DNA of 19,270 bases from contig JAFZMA010000072.1 in assembly GCA_017551215.1 (NCBI GenBank), positions 1 through 19,270 of the forward strand, read 5' to 3'. This document shows, one piece after another, positions 6,149-13,476 of this stretch (position 1 is its first letter; each line of letters begins with the position of its first letter). Below the pieces are notes generated by a model. That model ran no database searches and was not told the origin of the DNA. It was given only the letters and a program-made list of their open reading frames with translations. This DNA comes from Bacteroidales bacterium. GTDB taxonomy: Bacteria > Bacteroidota > Bacteroidia > Bacteroidales > UBA932. The position numbers were made by a program, and so were the translations under genes.

Positions 6149-7345
6149 TTATCTGTAATTGAATTCTCCATCCGGGCAGAGGACAGTAAGGCGCGGAAGA
6201 TCCGGATTTCCCTTCTCCACCCTGCCTATCACGCGGGCCGGAACGCCAAAGCTCTCAGATATCCTTATAATCTCCGGGGCATCTGATTCTCCCACGTAGA
6301 ATTCCATTCGGTGTCCCATGTTGAATACTTTCATCATCTCGCTCCACGGGGTTCCACTCTCTTTCTGGATTGTGCGGAAAAGAACCGGCACAGGGAACAT
6401 GTTGTCCTTTACAATGTGCACGTTATCTACAAAATGCAGAATCTTTGTCTGGGCTCCTCCTGTGCAGTGGATCATTCCGTGAATGCGGGAACGCATCTTG
6501 TCCAGAACCTGCTTTACCACTGGAGCGTAAGTCCTTGTGGGTGACAGCACAAGCTTTCCGTATGTCATTCCGGTTTCCGGCTCTATATCCGTGAGATTTC
6601 GGGTTCCGCTGTAAACCAGCTCCTTAGGCATGCCCCCATCGTAGGATTCCGGATATTTCCAGCCAAGATAACGGGCAAAGACATCATGGCGGGCGCTGGT
6701 GAGCCCATTGCTTCCCATGCCGCCGTTGTAAGTATCCTCGTATTTGGCCTTTCCGTCTGAAGCAAGCCCCACAATCACGTCTCCAGGACGGATGTTGGCG
6801 TTGTCTATAACCTGGCTGCGGCGTATCTTGGCATATACGGTTGTATCTGCTATTACGGTTCTTACAAGGTCCCCCACGTCTGCTGTCTCTCCACCGGTAG
6901 GAATCAGGTTGACCCCGTATTCCTTCATCCTGGAGACGAACTTCTCCGTTCCGCTTATGAGCCTTTCTATGACCTGGCCGGGGATGAGGTTCTTGTTGCG
7001 GCCGATTGTGGAACTCAAGTAAATATTGTCCGTTATTCCTACGCAAAGAAGATCATCCGTGTTCATGACAATGGCGTCCTGGCTAATTCCGTCCCATACG
7101 CTCAGATCCCCTGTCTCCCTCCAGTAGGCGTATGCCAGGGAAGACTTTGTACCGGCTCCGTCTGCATGCATGACGCTGCACCACGGATCTTCCTCACCCT
7201 TGGAATACACGTCCTCTGTTATCTTGCAGAAAGCCCTGGGAAACAAGCCCTTGTCCACATTCTTTATAGCCTTGTGGACGTCCTCCTTCTGGGATGACAC
7301 GCCCCTAAGGGCATATCGGTCTATGCTTTGGGTATTGTCTGCCAT
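6149..7345 (-). CDS. purM: AIR synthase (PurM)-family protein, Bacteroidota type
   Basis: This 398-residue protein is likely phosphoribosylformylglycinamidine cyclo-ligase, which closes FGAM to aminoimidazole ribonucleotide with ATP in cytoplasmic purine synthesis. It shows the PurM/PurL-superfamily features HADGAGTKSSLAY (60-72), MNTDDLLCVG (94-103), STIGRNKN (112-119), PTGGETADVGDLVRT (149-163) and NGGMGSNGLTSARHDVF (about 207). An open frame extends to 7453, inside the glutamine synthetase gene. I choose ATG 7345 because MADNTQSIDRYALRGVS is a plausible N-terminus, the upstream part reads as shadow coding sequence, and a TAAATTTG -7 element lies just before it. The sequence diverges from E. 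coli PurM (345 residues), so some databases only call it AIR synthase-related. It heads the run purM > racemase-like > exonuclease > RlmI. Confidence 0.82.
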   Translation of the reverse strand: MADNTQSIDRYALRGVSSQKEDVHKAIKNVDKGLFPRAFCKITEDVYSKGEEDPWCSVMHADGAGTKSSLAYAYWRETGDLSVWDGISQDAIVMNTDDLLCVGITDNIYLSSTIGRNKNLIPGQVIERLISGTEKFVSRMKEYGVNLIPTGGETADVGDLVRTVIADTTVYAKIRRSQVIDNANIRPGDVIVGLASDGKAKYEDTYNGGMGSNGLTSARHDVFARYLGWKYPESYDGGMPKELVYSGTRNLTDIEPETGMTYGKLVLSPTRTYAPVVKQVLDKMRSRIHGMIHCTGGAQTKILHFVDNVHIVKDNMFPVPVLFRTIQKESGTPWSEMMKVFNMGHRMEFYVGESDAPEIIRISESFGVPARVIGRVEKGNPDLPRLTVLCPDGEFNYR

Positions 7346-7366
7346 CGTCAAAAACGGTTGATTTGG

Positions 7367-7374
7367 CAAATTTA
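7367..7374 (-). promoter_or_regulatory. Predicted -7 element of the purM-like operon
   Basis: On the minus strand TAAATTTG matches TAnnTTTG and ends 21 bp before the chosen ATG at 7345. The -33 position, 19 bases upstream, has only TTCG, a one-base departure from TTTG. I see no terminator hairpin between the glutamine synthetase stop at 7401 and this element, so read-through is possible. Confidence 0.5.
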
Positions 7375-7400
7375 ATAAAAAGTGGCGGGTATGCGAACAC

Positions 7401-9602
7401 CTACCGGAAAGACTGGAGCTCCCTGTACTTTGGAAGAGGCCAGAGCTCGTCATCTATCACCATCTCCAGTTTGTCCGCCCTCTCCCGTATCTTGGACATG
7501 AAAGGAGCAACGGTCTTGGAATAAGCCTTTGCCTTCTCCGGAATATCCACAATCCTGTTGGCAACCTTGCGGGCTTCTACCAGATCGTGTACATCCTGAT
7601 GCAGTGTATTAATGTATCCGGATATTTTCTCTATCAGGTTCATCTGCATGCCGCACATGCCGGAATAGTTTTCCGGGAAGAGTTCCTTTATGCCTTTAAC
7701 GTTCTGTACCAGAGAATTCTGGAACGTAATTGCAGTAGGAATCACATGGTTGGTAACCAAATCTCCAAGCACCCTCGCCTCTATCTGGAGTTTCTTGACG
7801 TAAATCTCGTTCAGAACCTCGTATCGTGCTTCAGCCTCCCGGGCTGTCATAATGTCAAGACTCTCGAACAGGCCTATACTCTTCTTCTGGGTGAACTCGG
7901 AAAATGCATCCGGGACACTGATGCTCTTGAGTCCCCTCTTTGCGGCCTCCTTCCTCCACTGCTCGCTGTATCCGTTACCCTCGAACCTAATCTTGCGGCT
8001 TTCTACCAGGAATTGCCTGATAACCTTCATCATAGCCTTGCTCTCGCTCATTCCGGCATCCATATTCTCCCCAACAAGTTTCTTGAACCTGAGAAGCTGC
8101 TCAGCCACAACGGCATTCAGCACAAAGATGGATGAAGCCACATTTGCGGAAGAGCCTACAGCCCTGAACTCGAACCTGTTGCCGGTGAACGCAAACGGAG
8201 AGGTACGGTTTCGGTCCGTATTGTCCGGCAGAATCTCCGGAATCTGGTTCACAATGTGCATCTTGCTTCTGACTTTCACGTCCTTGTCAGTAACATTTGC
8301 AAGATTGTCGTCCGGAAGCTTCTCTATGCTTTCCACAAGACGGGTAAGGGTCTCGCCTATGAAAATGCTCAAGACAGCGGGAGGTGCCTCGTTTCCACCC
8401 AGCCTATACATATTGTTCAACGATGCAACCGTGCTCATAAGCAGATGGTTGTGCTCATAAACGCCTCTCATCACGGAAGCAAAGAAGCAAAGGAACTGAA
8501 GGTTTGCCCTAGGGTTCCTGCCCGGCTTGAGAAGGTTGACTCCGGTATTGGTGACAAGGCTCCAGTTGCAGTGCTTGCCGCTGCCGTTCACCCCATCAAA
8601 AGGTTTCTCGTGGAAAATAACCCTCAGATGATGTTTCTCCGCGATGGCCTTCATTATAATCATCATCATAAGGTTCTGGTCAGACGAAATGTTGGCCTGC
8701 CCGTAAACCGGAGCAAACTCGAACTGATTGGGAGCCACCTCGTTATGTCTGGTCTTAAGATGCACGCCAAGTTTATAGGCTTCTGTCTCAAAGTCCTGCA
8801 TGAAAGCCATCACCCTGCTAGGAATTGCTCCAAAGTAATGGTCTTCCAGCTGCTGGTCCTTGGCGGCAGTATGGCCCAGAAGCGTACGTCCGCATGCCAC
8901 AAGATCCGGCCTGGCGCTGTAAAGGGAACTGTCCACAAGGAAATACTCCTGCTCTATTCCCAACTGAGGAATCACCTTGTCCACATTCTTGTCGAACATC
9001 CTGCACACGGCCACAGATGCCTTGTCCAGAGCCGCAATAGACTTGAGAAGAGGCGTTTTCTGGTCCAGGGCCTCCCCCGTATAGGAAACAAAGACGGTTG
9101 GAATACACAAAGTTTGTCCTATGATGAATGCCGGAGAAGTCGGATCCCAGGCGGTATATCCCCTGGCCTCGAACGTGTTCCTCAACCCACCGTTCGGAAA
9201 GCTGGAGGCGTCCGGTTCCTGCTGTATGAGAGTACTGCCTCTGAAGTTCTCGAAAGACCCTCCGCCTGAGCTTTTTACCGGGTCAGAGAAAGACTCGTGC
9301 TTTTCCGCCGTAGCGTCCGTAAGAGGCTGGAACCAGTGGGTATAGTGTGTAGCACCCATCTTAACGGCCCAGTTCTTCATGCCAAGAGCAATCTGGTCTG
9401 CCACCTCCCTTTCCAGCGCCGCTCCGTTCTCTACCGCCTCTACCACAGCATCGTATGCCTGCTGGGACAGATAAAGCTGCATCTTGGGAAGGTCGAAAAC
9501 GTTCATCCCGAAATACTCGGAAACAGGTCTCTCGTCTACATAGAAACGCTCTGCCTGGTGAGTTGCAATCTCTGCCAGGGCTCTTGTACGGACATTACTC
9601 AT
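7401..9602 (-). CDS. glnN: Glutamine synthetase type III
   Basis: This 733-residue protein is in the size range of the GSIII class known from Bacteroides fragilis (about 729) rather than GSI (about 470). It makes glutamine from glutamate, ammonia and ATP in the cytoplasm as a large oligomer. The GSIII N-terminal region includes KMGATHYTHWFQPLTDATAE (81-100). Active-site motifs follow: GIEQEYF with metal ligands E217 and E219, TRHNEVAPNQFEFAPVYG (284-301), DGVNGSGKHCNWS (336-348) and NRTSPFAFTGNRFEFRAVGSSAN in the second half. The start ATG 9602 gives the family N-terminus. The gene has its own predicted promoter and a 163-bp leader region with a duplicated dyad element, and is isolated from the upstream aminotransferase by a terminator. 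Regulation by nitrogen status is likely but inferred. Confidence 0.96.
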   Translation of the reverse strand: MSNVRTRALAEIATHQAERFYVDERPVSEYFGMNVFDLPKMQLYLSQQAYDAVVEAVENGAALEREVADQIALGMKNWAVKMGATHYTHWFQPLTDATAEKHESFSDPVKSSGGGSFENFRGSTLIQQEPDASSFPNGGLRNTFEARGYTAWDPTSPAFIIGQTLCIPTVFVSYTGEALDQKTPLLKSIAALDKASVAVCRMFDKNVDKVIPQLGIEQEYFLVDSSLYSARPDLVACGRTLLGHTAAKDQQLEDHYFGAIPSRVMAFMQDFETEAYKLGVHLKTRHNEVAPNQFEFAPVYGQANISSDQNLMMMIIMKAIAEKHHLRVIFHEKPFDGVNGSGKHCNWSLVTNTGVNLLKPGRNPRANLQFLCFFASVMRGVYEHNHLLMSTVASLNNMYRLGGNEAPPAVLSIFIGETLTRLVESIEKLPDDNLANVTDKDVKVRSKMHIVNQIPEILPDNTDRNRTSPFAFTGNRFEFRAVGSSANVASSIFVLNAVVAEQLLRFKKLVGENMDAGMSESKAMMKVIRQFLVESRKIRFEGNGYSEQWRKEAAKRGLKSISVPDAFSEFTQKKSIGLFESLDIMTAREAEARYEVLNEIYVKKLQIEARVLGDLVTNHVIPTAITFQNSLVQNVKGIKELFPENYSGMCGMQMNLIEKISGYINTLHQDVHDLVEARKVANRIVDIPEKAKAYSKTVAPFMSKIRERADKLEMVIDDELWPLPKYRELQSFR

Positions 9603-9620
9603 AAAAACGGAATTTTGATA

Positions 9621-9641
9621 TATTTTTCAGAAAAATTATCT
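9621..9641. repeat. Direct repeat copy 1 (leader-proximal) upstream of glnN
   Basis: A 21-bp element: TATTTTT, then CAG, then AAAAATTATCT. It matches copy 2 at 20 of 21 positions and starts 53 bp from it, close to five helical turns. It contains the dyad ATTTTTC-A-GAAAAAT (9622-9636). It lies between the predicted transcription start (about 9657-9660) and the glnN ATG at 9602. It looks like a regulator-binding site. Confidence 0.6.
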
Positions 9642-9663
9642 GCCTTTTTGCCTTAAGACGCCG

Positions 9664-9671
9664 CAAATATA
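9664..9671 (-). promoter_or_regulatory. Predicted -7 element of glnN
   Basis: On the minus strand TATATTTG matches TAnnTTTG. It predicts a leader of about 55-60 bases before the ATG at 9602. No TTTG or TTG occurs at -33; instead repeat copy 2 (9674-9694) fills that interval, which would fit an activator- or repressor-controlled promoter. Confidence 0.55.
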
Positions 9672-9673
9672 TG

Positions 9674-9694
9674 TATTTTTAAGAAAAATTATCT
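9674..9694. repeat. Direct repeat copy 2 (promoter-proximal) upstream of glnN
   Basis: A 21-bp element: TATTTTT, then AAG, then AAAAATTATCT. It differs from copy 1 only in the first base of the centre (A for C). Its arms ATTTTT and AAAAAT form a 6-bp dyad about a 3-base centre. It lies 2 bp upstream of the predicted -7 element, across the -33 interval. Confidence 0.6.
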
Positions 9695-9714
9695 TACTCA
9701 GCGATGAATAATGC

Positions 9715-9743
9715 AAAAAAAATCCCGCCCATTCAGGCGGGAT
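9715..9743 (-). terminator. Intrinsic terminator after the aminotransferase gene
   Basis: On the minus strand an 8-bp perfect stem ATCCCGCC/GGCGGGAT with loop TGAATG is followed at once by a run of T (complement of 9721-9715). It lies 22 bp beyond the aminotransferase stop and upstream of the glnN regulatory region. It therefore ends the upstream transcript and makes glnN transcriptionally separate. Confidence 0.92.
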
Positions 9744-9765
9744 CAGTTTTTGGAAGATTCTTGTA

Positions 9766-10962
9766 TTACTTCCTGCCAGGATAAACCTTCAGGCCTTCCT
9801 CCAGACACTTGATAGCGTGCTCAATATCCTCTACCTTAAGGACGTAAGCAAGTCTAACCTCGTCTGTTCCCCGGCCCTCGGAAGCGTAGAATCCGGCTGC
9901 AGGAGCCACCATAGTGGTTTCTCCGTTGTAGTTGAATTCCTCAAGCATCCACTTTGCAAAATTCTCTGCAGAGTCTACCGGAAGCCTTGCTATAGTGTAG
10001 AACGCTCCCATAGGCTTTGGAGTGAATACTCCAGGAATCTTGTTAAGCATATCGCACATGACATCCCTGCGGTGGATGTATTCTGCCTTAACGGCGGCGA
10101 AATACTCTTTAGGAGTATCCAATGCAGCCTCGGCTGCTATCTGCTCCACGGTAGGAGAGCAAAGACGGCTCATGGCAAACTTCATGATGGCGGCCATAAC
10201 CTCCTTGTTCTTGCTTACTATGCAGCCGATACGGGCGCCACACATGCTGTAACGCTTTGACACAGAGTCAAGCAGAAGGACATTCTGCTCCAGTCCCGGA
10301 ATCTGCATCGCTGAGAAATGAGGATCGTCTGAATAGCAGAACTCCCTGTAAACCTCGTCTGAAAGCAGATAGATATCGTGCTTCTTTACAATTTCTCCGA
10401 GCTTGAGCATGCTCTCCTTTGAATAGAGAGTACCTGTCGGGTTGCCAGGGTTGCAGATCAGGATAGCCTTGGTCTTTGGAGTTATGTACTTGTCAAACTC
10501 CTCGATAGGAGGAACCTGGAAGCCGTCGTCAATCTTGGTGGAGATTGGAACAAGGGTTACGCCGGTCTGAACGGCAAAGGCCCTGTAATTGGTGTAGAAA
10601 GGCTCCATTACCACAACCTCGTCTCCAGGGTTGCAGAGGACTGCCATGGCAAACAGAACAGCCTCGCTGCCGGATGTGGTAACTATGATGTCGGAAGACT
10701 CAACGTCTATTCCTATCTTGTTGTAATAGCCTGCAAGACCCTTGCGATAGCTCTCGATACCGCCAGAATTAGCGTATGCCAGGTTATTGAGGTGAATGTT
10801 CCGGATGGCCTCCATTACACACTCTGGAGAGTCTATATCCGGCTGTCCAATATTCAGGTGGAAAACCTTCACACCCCTTTTCTTTGCCGCCTCGGCGTAC
10901 GGCACCAGCTTCCTGATTGGAGAAGCAGGCATCTGGATTGCTTTCTGAGAAAGAGTTAACAT
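9766..10962 (-). CDS. PLP-dependent aminotransferase, class I/II (fold type I)
   Basis: This 398-residue cytoplasmic enzyme has the aspartate-aminotransferase fold. Motifs in order: LNIGQPDIDSPE (37-48), TTSGSEAV (95-102), NPGNPTG (171-177), SDEVYREF with D202 and Y205 binding the cofactor, and LLDSVSKRYSMCGARIG. In the last, K236 is the expected Schiff-base lysine and R244 the phosphate-binding arginine. Near the C-terminus EVRLAYV supplies the substrate-carboxylate arginine. It transfers amino groups between an amino acid (often aspartate, aromatic or alanine) and a keto acid; the exact substrate cannot be read from sequence. It lies 47 bp downstream of the carboxypeptidase gene with no obvious promoter between, so it may be co-transcribed with it. 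It ends at a strong terminator. Confidence 0.9.
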   Translation of the reverse strand: MLTLSQKAIQMPASPIRKLVPYAEAAKKRGVKVFHLNIGQPDIDSPECVMEAIRNIHLNNLAYANSGGIESYRKGLAGYYNKIGIDVESSDIIVTTSGSEAVLFAMAVLCNPGDEVVVMEPFYTNYRAFAVQTGVTLVPISTKIDDGFQVPPIEEFDKYITPKTKAILICNPGNPTGTLYSKESMLKLGEIVKKHDIYLLSDEVYREFCYSDDPHFSAMQIPGLEQNVLLLDSVSKRYSMCGARIGCIVSKNKEVMAAIMKFAMSRLCSPTVEQIAAEAALDTPKEYFAAVKAEYIHRRDVMCDMLNKIPGVFTPKPMGAFYTIARLPVDSAENFAKWMLEEFNYNGETTMVAPAAGFYASEGRGTDEVRLAYVLKVEDIEHAIKCLEEGLKVYPGRK

Positions 10963-11009
10963 GATTGTATGTCTGTTAAATAATTGTTTATGTTATGATA
11001 ATATGATTT

Positions 11010-12497
11010 CTACTCTGCGCTTGCCAGCGAGTACATGAATCCCTCCAGATGTTTCTGGATTTCACGTGTAGGGCAAGAATAATTGTTTACAAGGATTGCG
11101 AATTTTATGAGTCCGTGCTTAGGGCCGGCATAGACATATCCGGCGTATGTCTTAACACAGCTGAGGCTTCCACTCTTGGCATGAACTCCGGCGGCAATGT
11201 CCGGATTGAATTTCTTCTTGTCTGTGAGCACGTTGCGGAGTGTTCCAACAGTAGGATAAGGGAAAGCTTCCACAAACTTCTCAAAGCAAGGCTGCTTAGT
11301 CATTACAGAGTAGAAGTTGCAGAAGAATTCCGGAGAAACGTAGTTCTCGCGGCTGAGTCCGCTGCCGTCATCCTGGGTGTATCCGGTACGGTTTACTCCC
11401 AGAGAATCCAGAATCCTGCGCGCAGCTTTCTTGGCTCCGGAATAGGAACCGTCTCCCAACATCTTCTTTCCAAGTTGCTTGAACAGGGTCTCCGCATAGA
11501 AGTTATCGCTGACAAGAAGAGTTCTTCCAACAATCTTCCAAAGTTCAGGAGAATATGTGGTGGTGATTTCCGTAAGGTCAGCTTTAGCGGCATCCTCTAC
11601 GGGAATAATGTCCGGACCAATTGTAATGCCCTGTGATACAACAAAGTCTCTGAATGCGGCACCACAGGATATATAGCCAAACTTATTGGATATGATGCTG
11701 CGGATAGTATCTCTGTCTACAGGAACGCTACCAGTGAATTTTCCAACCCTTGCAAGGTCCGAGCAATTATACTCGCTCCAGTCTCCGCTCTTTGCAGGTC
11801 CCGTTGTAAGTTCATTAATATACTTGAAACCAGGTATCTGCGGATAAAGAACAATCACCTGAGGTTTTTCGCCCTCCTTCTTGCCCGGAATAATCCTTGC
11901 GTTCTGAACATCCTCGTGGAAAGGAAGACCGCTTGGAGCGGATCCATAGTCATATCCGATATTGCCCCACTCCCATGAAGAAGGAATTACCTCACGTGCA
12001 AGATAGCTGTCATCCACAACTATATTACCCTGCACTTTCCTTATTCCCAGTTCCTTCATTGCTGCAGTCCATACTCCGAATATGGAATCTACAGGAAATC
12101 CCACACCATCCTCTGAACCAAGAGTAGGATCTCCCCCACCCACTATCCAGAGATCTCCGAACAGTGTTCCATCTTTGACGGTACCGCTATATTTTAACGT
12201 GGTGGAGAACCTGTAATCCTCTCCCAGATAAGCCAGCGCCATACCGCAAGTAATTGTCTTTAGGGTAGATGCGGTAAGAACAGGGAGATTGGAATTCCAT
12301 TCGGCTACAATCTTGCCGTTCTTATCCACAGCCTTGATGGCGGCAACTGCATTGATGTAATTGGCATCTTTCTTAAGCACCTTGTCTATGTACTCCTGAG
12401 GAGAATAGGCGGATTTTTTGGCCTGCGCATTGGCTACGGCCGGAACAATGGCCAGAAGCGCAACTGCTGCAGCAAGGGATGATAGTACCTTTTTCAT
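11010..12497 (-). CDS. dacB: D-alanyl-D-alanine carboxypeptidase/endopeptidase, PBP4 type (S13)
   Basis: This 495-residue exported protein has a Sec signal peptide, MKKVLSSLAAAVALLAIVPAVANA, with probable cleavage after A24 or A26. The penicillin-binding triad is complete: SxxK at S77-T-L-K80 in LPVLTASTLKTIT, SxN at S330-D-N332 in VSDNFYAETL, and KSG (in place of the commoner KTG) at 441-443 in HAKSGSLSC. The long insertion between motifs 1 and 2 is typical of family S13 (PBP4/DacB). The enzyme trims D-alanine from, or cleaves cross-links in, periplasmic peptidoglycan. A well-spaced promoter precedes it. It sits just downstream of the membrane-protein gene of the purD operon. Confidence 0.93.
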   Translation of the reverse strand: MKKVLSSLAAAVALLAIVPAVANAQAKKSAYSPQEYIDKVLKKDANYINAVAAIKAVDKNGKIVAEWNSNLPVLTASTLKTITCGMALAYLGEDYRFSTTLKYSGTVKDGTLFGDLWIVGGGDPTLGSEDGVGFPVDSIFGVWTAAMKELGIRKVQGNIVVDDSYLAREVIPSSWEWGNIGYDYGSAPSGLPFHEDVQNARIIPGKKEGEKPQVIVLYPQIPGFKYINELTTGPAKSGDWSEYNCSDLARVGKFTGSVPVDRDTIRSIISNKFGYISCGAAFRDFVVSQGITIGPDIIPVEDAAKADLTEITTTYSPELWKIVGRTLLVSDNFYAETLFKQLGKKMLGDGSYSGAKKAARRILDSLGVNRTGYTQDDGSGLSRENYVSPEFFCNFYSVMTKQPCFEKFVEAFPYPTVGTLRNVLTDKKKFNPDIAAGVHAKSGSLSCVKTYAGYVYAGPKHGLIKFAILVNNYSCPTREIQKHLEGFMYSLASAE

Positions 12498-12517
12498 ATC
12501 GTTTTTGAATTTAACTT

Positions 12518-12548
12518 CAAATGTAGTCTTAAACTATGAAATTACCAA
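12518..12548 (-). promoter_or_regulatory. Predicted dacB promoter
   Basis: On the minus strand TTG (12548-12546), 20 bases, then TACATTTG (12525-12518) match the Bacteroidota -33/-7 pattern with ideal spacing. The -7 element ends 20 bp before the dacB ATG. The -33 element overlaps the 3' end of the upstream membrane-protein gene. Confidence 0.65.
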
Positions 12549-13476
12549 GTCTGGAAATTACCAGTGCGCACAACAGTATCACTATCTCTATCCTGAGGAA
12601 AGACTTGGCCCCGTAACGGGAAAAATAACTGGCCAGAAGAATGCCGGATGGGCAGCATGCCAACAGTGCAACCGGGTGCTCTGAGGTGGAAGAGAACAAT
12701 ATAACCTCGGCTGCGCAGACAACCACATTAATAATCTGAATCTTAAGGGCATAAGCCTCAGCGATACCATATTCCCTCATCTTGCCGGAGAAAAGCAAAA
12801 TGGAGTGCAGAAGCATTACAATCAGGCAGAGCAGCAAAAAGAGCATCGGGATATCCAGGGAGAAGAAGTCGTAATAGACTGTAGTCATCGCCGAGTAAAT
12901 CCTTTTCAGTGCCCCTAGTATATCATAGCCTATAAGATACGCCATACCCATAAAAAGAATATATGGCACAATGAAACCTCCTATAAACTTGATTGTGTTC
13001 CGGATAATGTCAGACAGGCCGGAAGCCAACATGAGGATTATCACCAGAAGGGCTATCCACACTACAGGAGGAAAGAACATGGAAGACACAGCCATCAGGA
13101 AGAACGCCGTAAAATACTGCTCGCTCAAAAGGCAGAACTGCGCCCACAGAAGGGCTATGGCGGCAATGTGTATAAAGCTGACAGACAGAGCTCCAGGGCA
13201 GGCAAAAAGCAGTGACGCACTCAGAACCACTGCCGTTATCCTGTCTCTGTAGGAAGGAATCACAGGTTCTGAAATAATATAGACCGTAATCAGCAAGACT
13301 ATGCATAACACAATGCCGATAAACATTGTAACCGAAGGCCATTCCTTTTCTAATGCAAAAAACGATGCCGGAGAAAACTTGATGAAGAAAGATGTCACCA
13401 GAAGGAAAACGGTTACAAGATACAATGCAATCCTGTTGTATCTTCCAATAGCGTCAAACCTCTGAGCAGATGTCAT
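12529..13476 (-). CDS. Polytopic membrane protein, DUF6427-like
   Basis: This 315-residue, very hydrophobic protein has about nine or ten membrane segments, for example YLVTVFLLVTSFFI, FIGIVLCIVLLITVYII, FFPPVVWIALLVIILML, FIVPYILFMGMAYLIGY and MLFLLLCLIVMLLHSIL. It has no signal peptide and no catalytic motif that I recognise. It resembles the Bacteroidota DUF6427 proteins often found beside purine or pyrimidine genes; that assignment is from recall and moderate. Its ATG overlaps the purD stop (ATGA, 13476-13473), so its translation is probably coupled to purD. No function can be assigned. Confidence 0.75.
   Translation of the reverse strand: MTSAQRFDAIGRYNRIALYLVTVFLLVTSFFIKFSPASFFALEKEWPSVTMFIGIVLCIVLLITVYIISEPVIPSYRDRITAVVLSASLLFACPGALSVSFIHIAAIALLWAQFCLLSEQYFTAFFLMAVSSMFFPPVVWIALLVIILMLASGLSDIIRNTIKFIGGFIVPYILFMGMAYLIGYDILGALKRIYSAMTTVYYDFFSLDIPMLFLLLCLIVMLLHSILLFSGKMREYGIAEAYALKIQIINVVVCAAEVILFSSTSEHPVALLACCPSGILLASYFSRYGAKSFLRIEIVILLCALVISRLGNFIV

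Noticed and set aside
7346..7400. Possible terminator between the glutamine synthetase and purM-like genes
   Set aside because: There is a T-rich stretch on the minus strand, but only about 3 bp of pairing precede it; no credible hairpin.
7346..7453. Longer purM-like protein starting at 7453 within the glutamine synthetase gene
   Set aside because: The extra 36 residues have no family similarity, and a -7 element lies between the two starts.
8256..9269. A 337-codon plus-strand open frame opposite the glutamine synthetase gene
   Set aside because: It is antisense to a strongly conserved enzyme and its translation shows no recognisable domain; it is rich in His/Arg/Leu as expected from a shadow frame.
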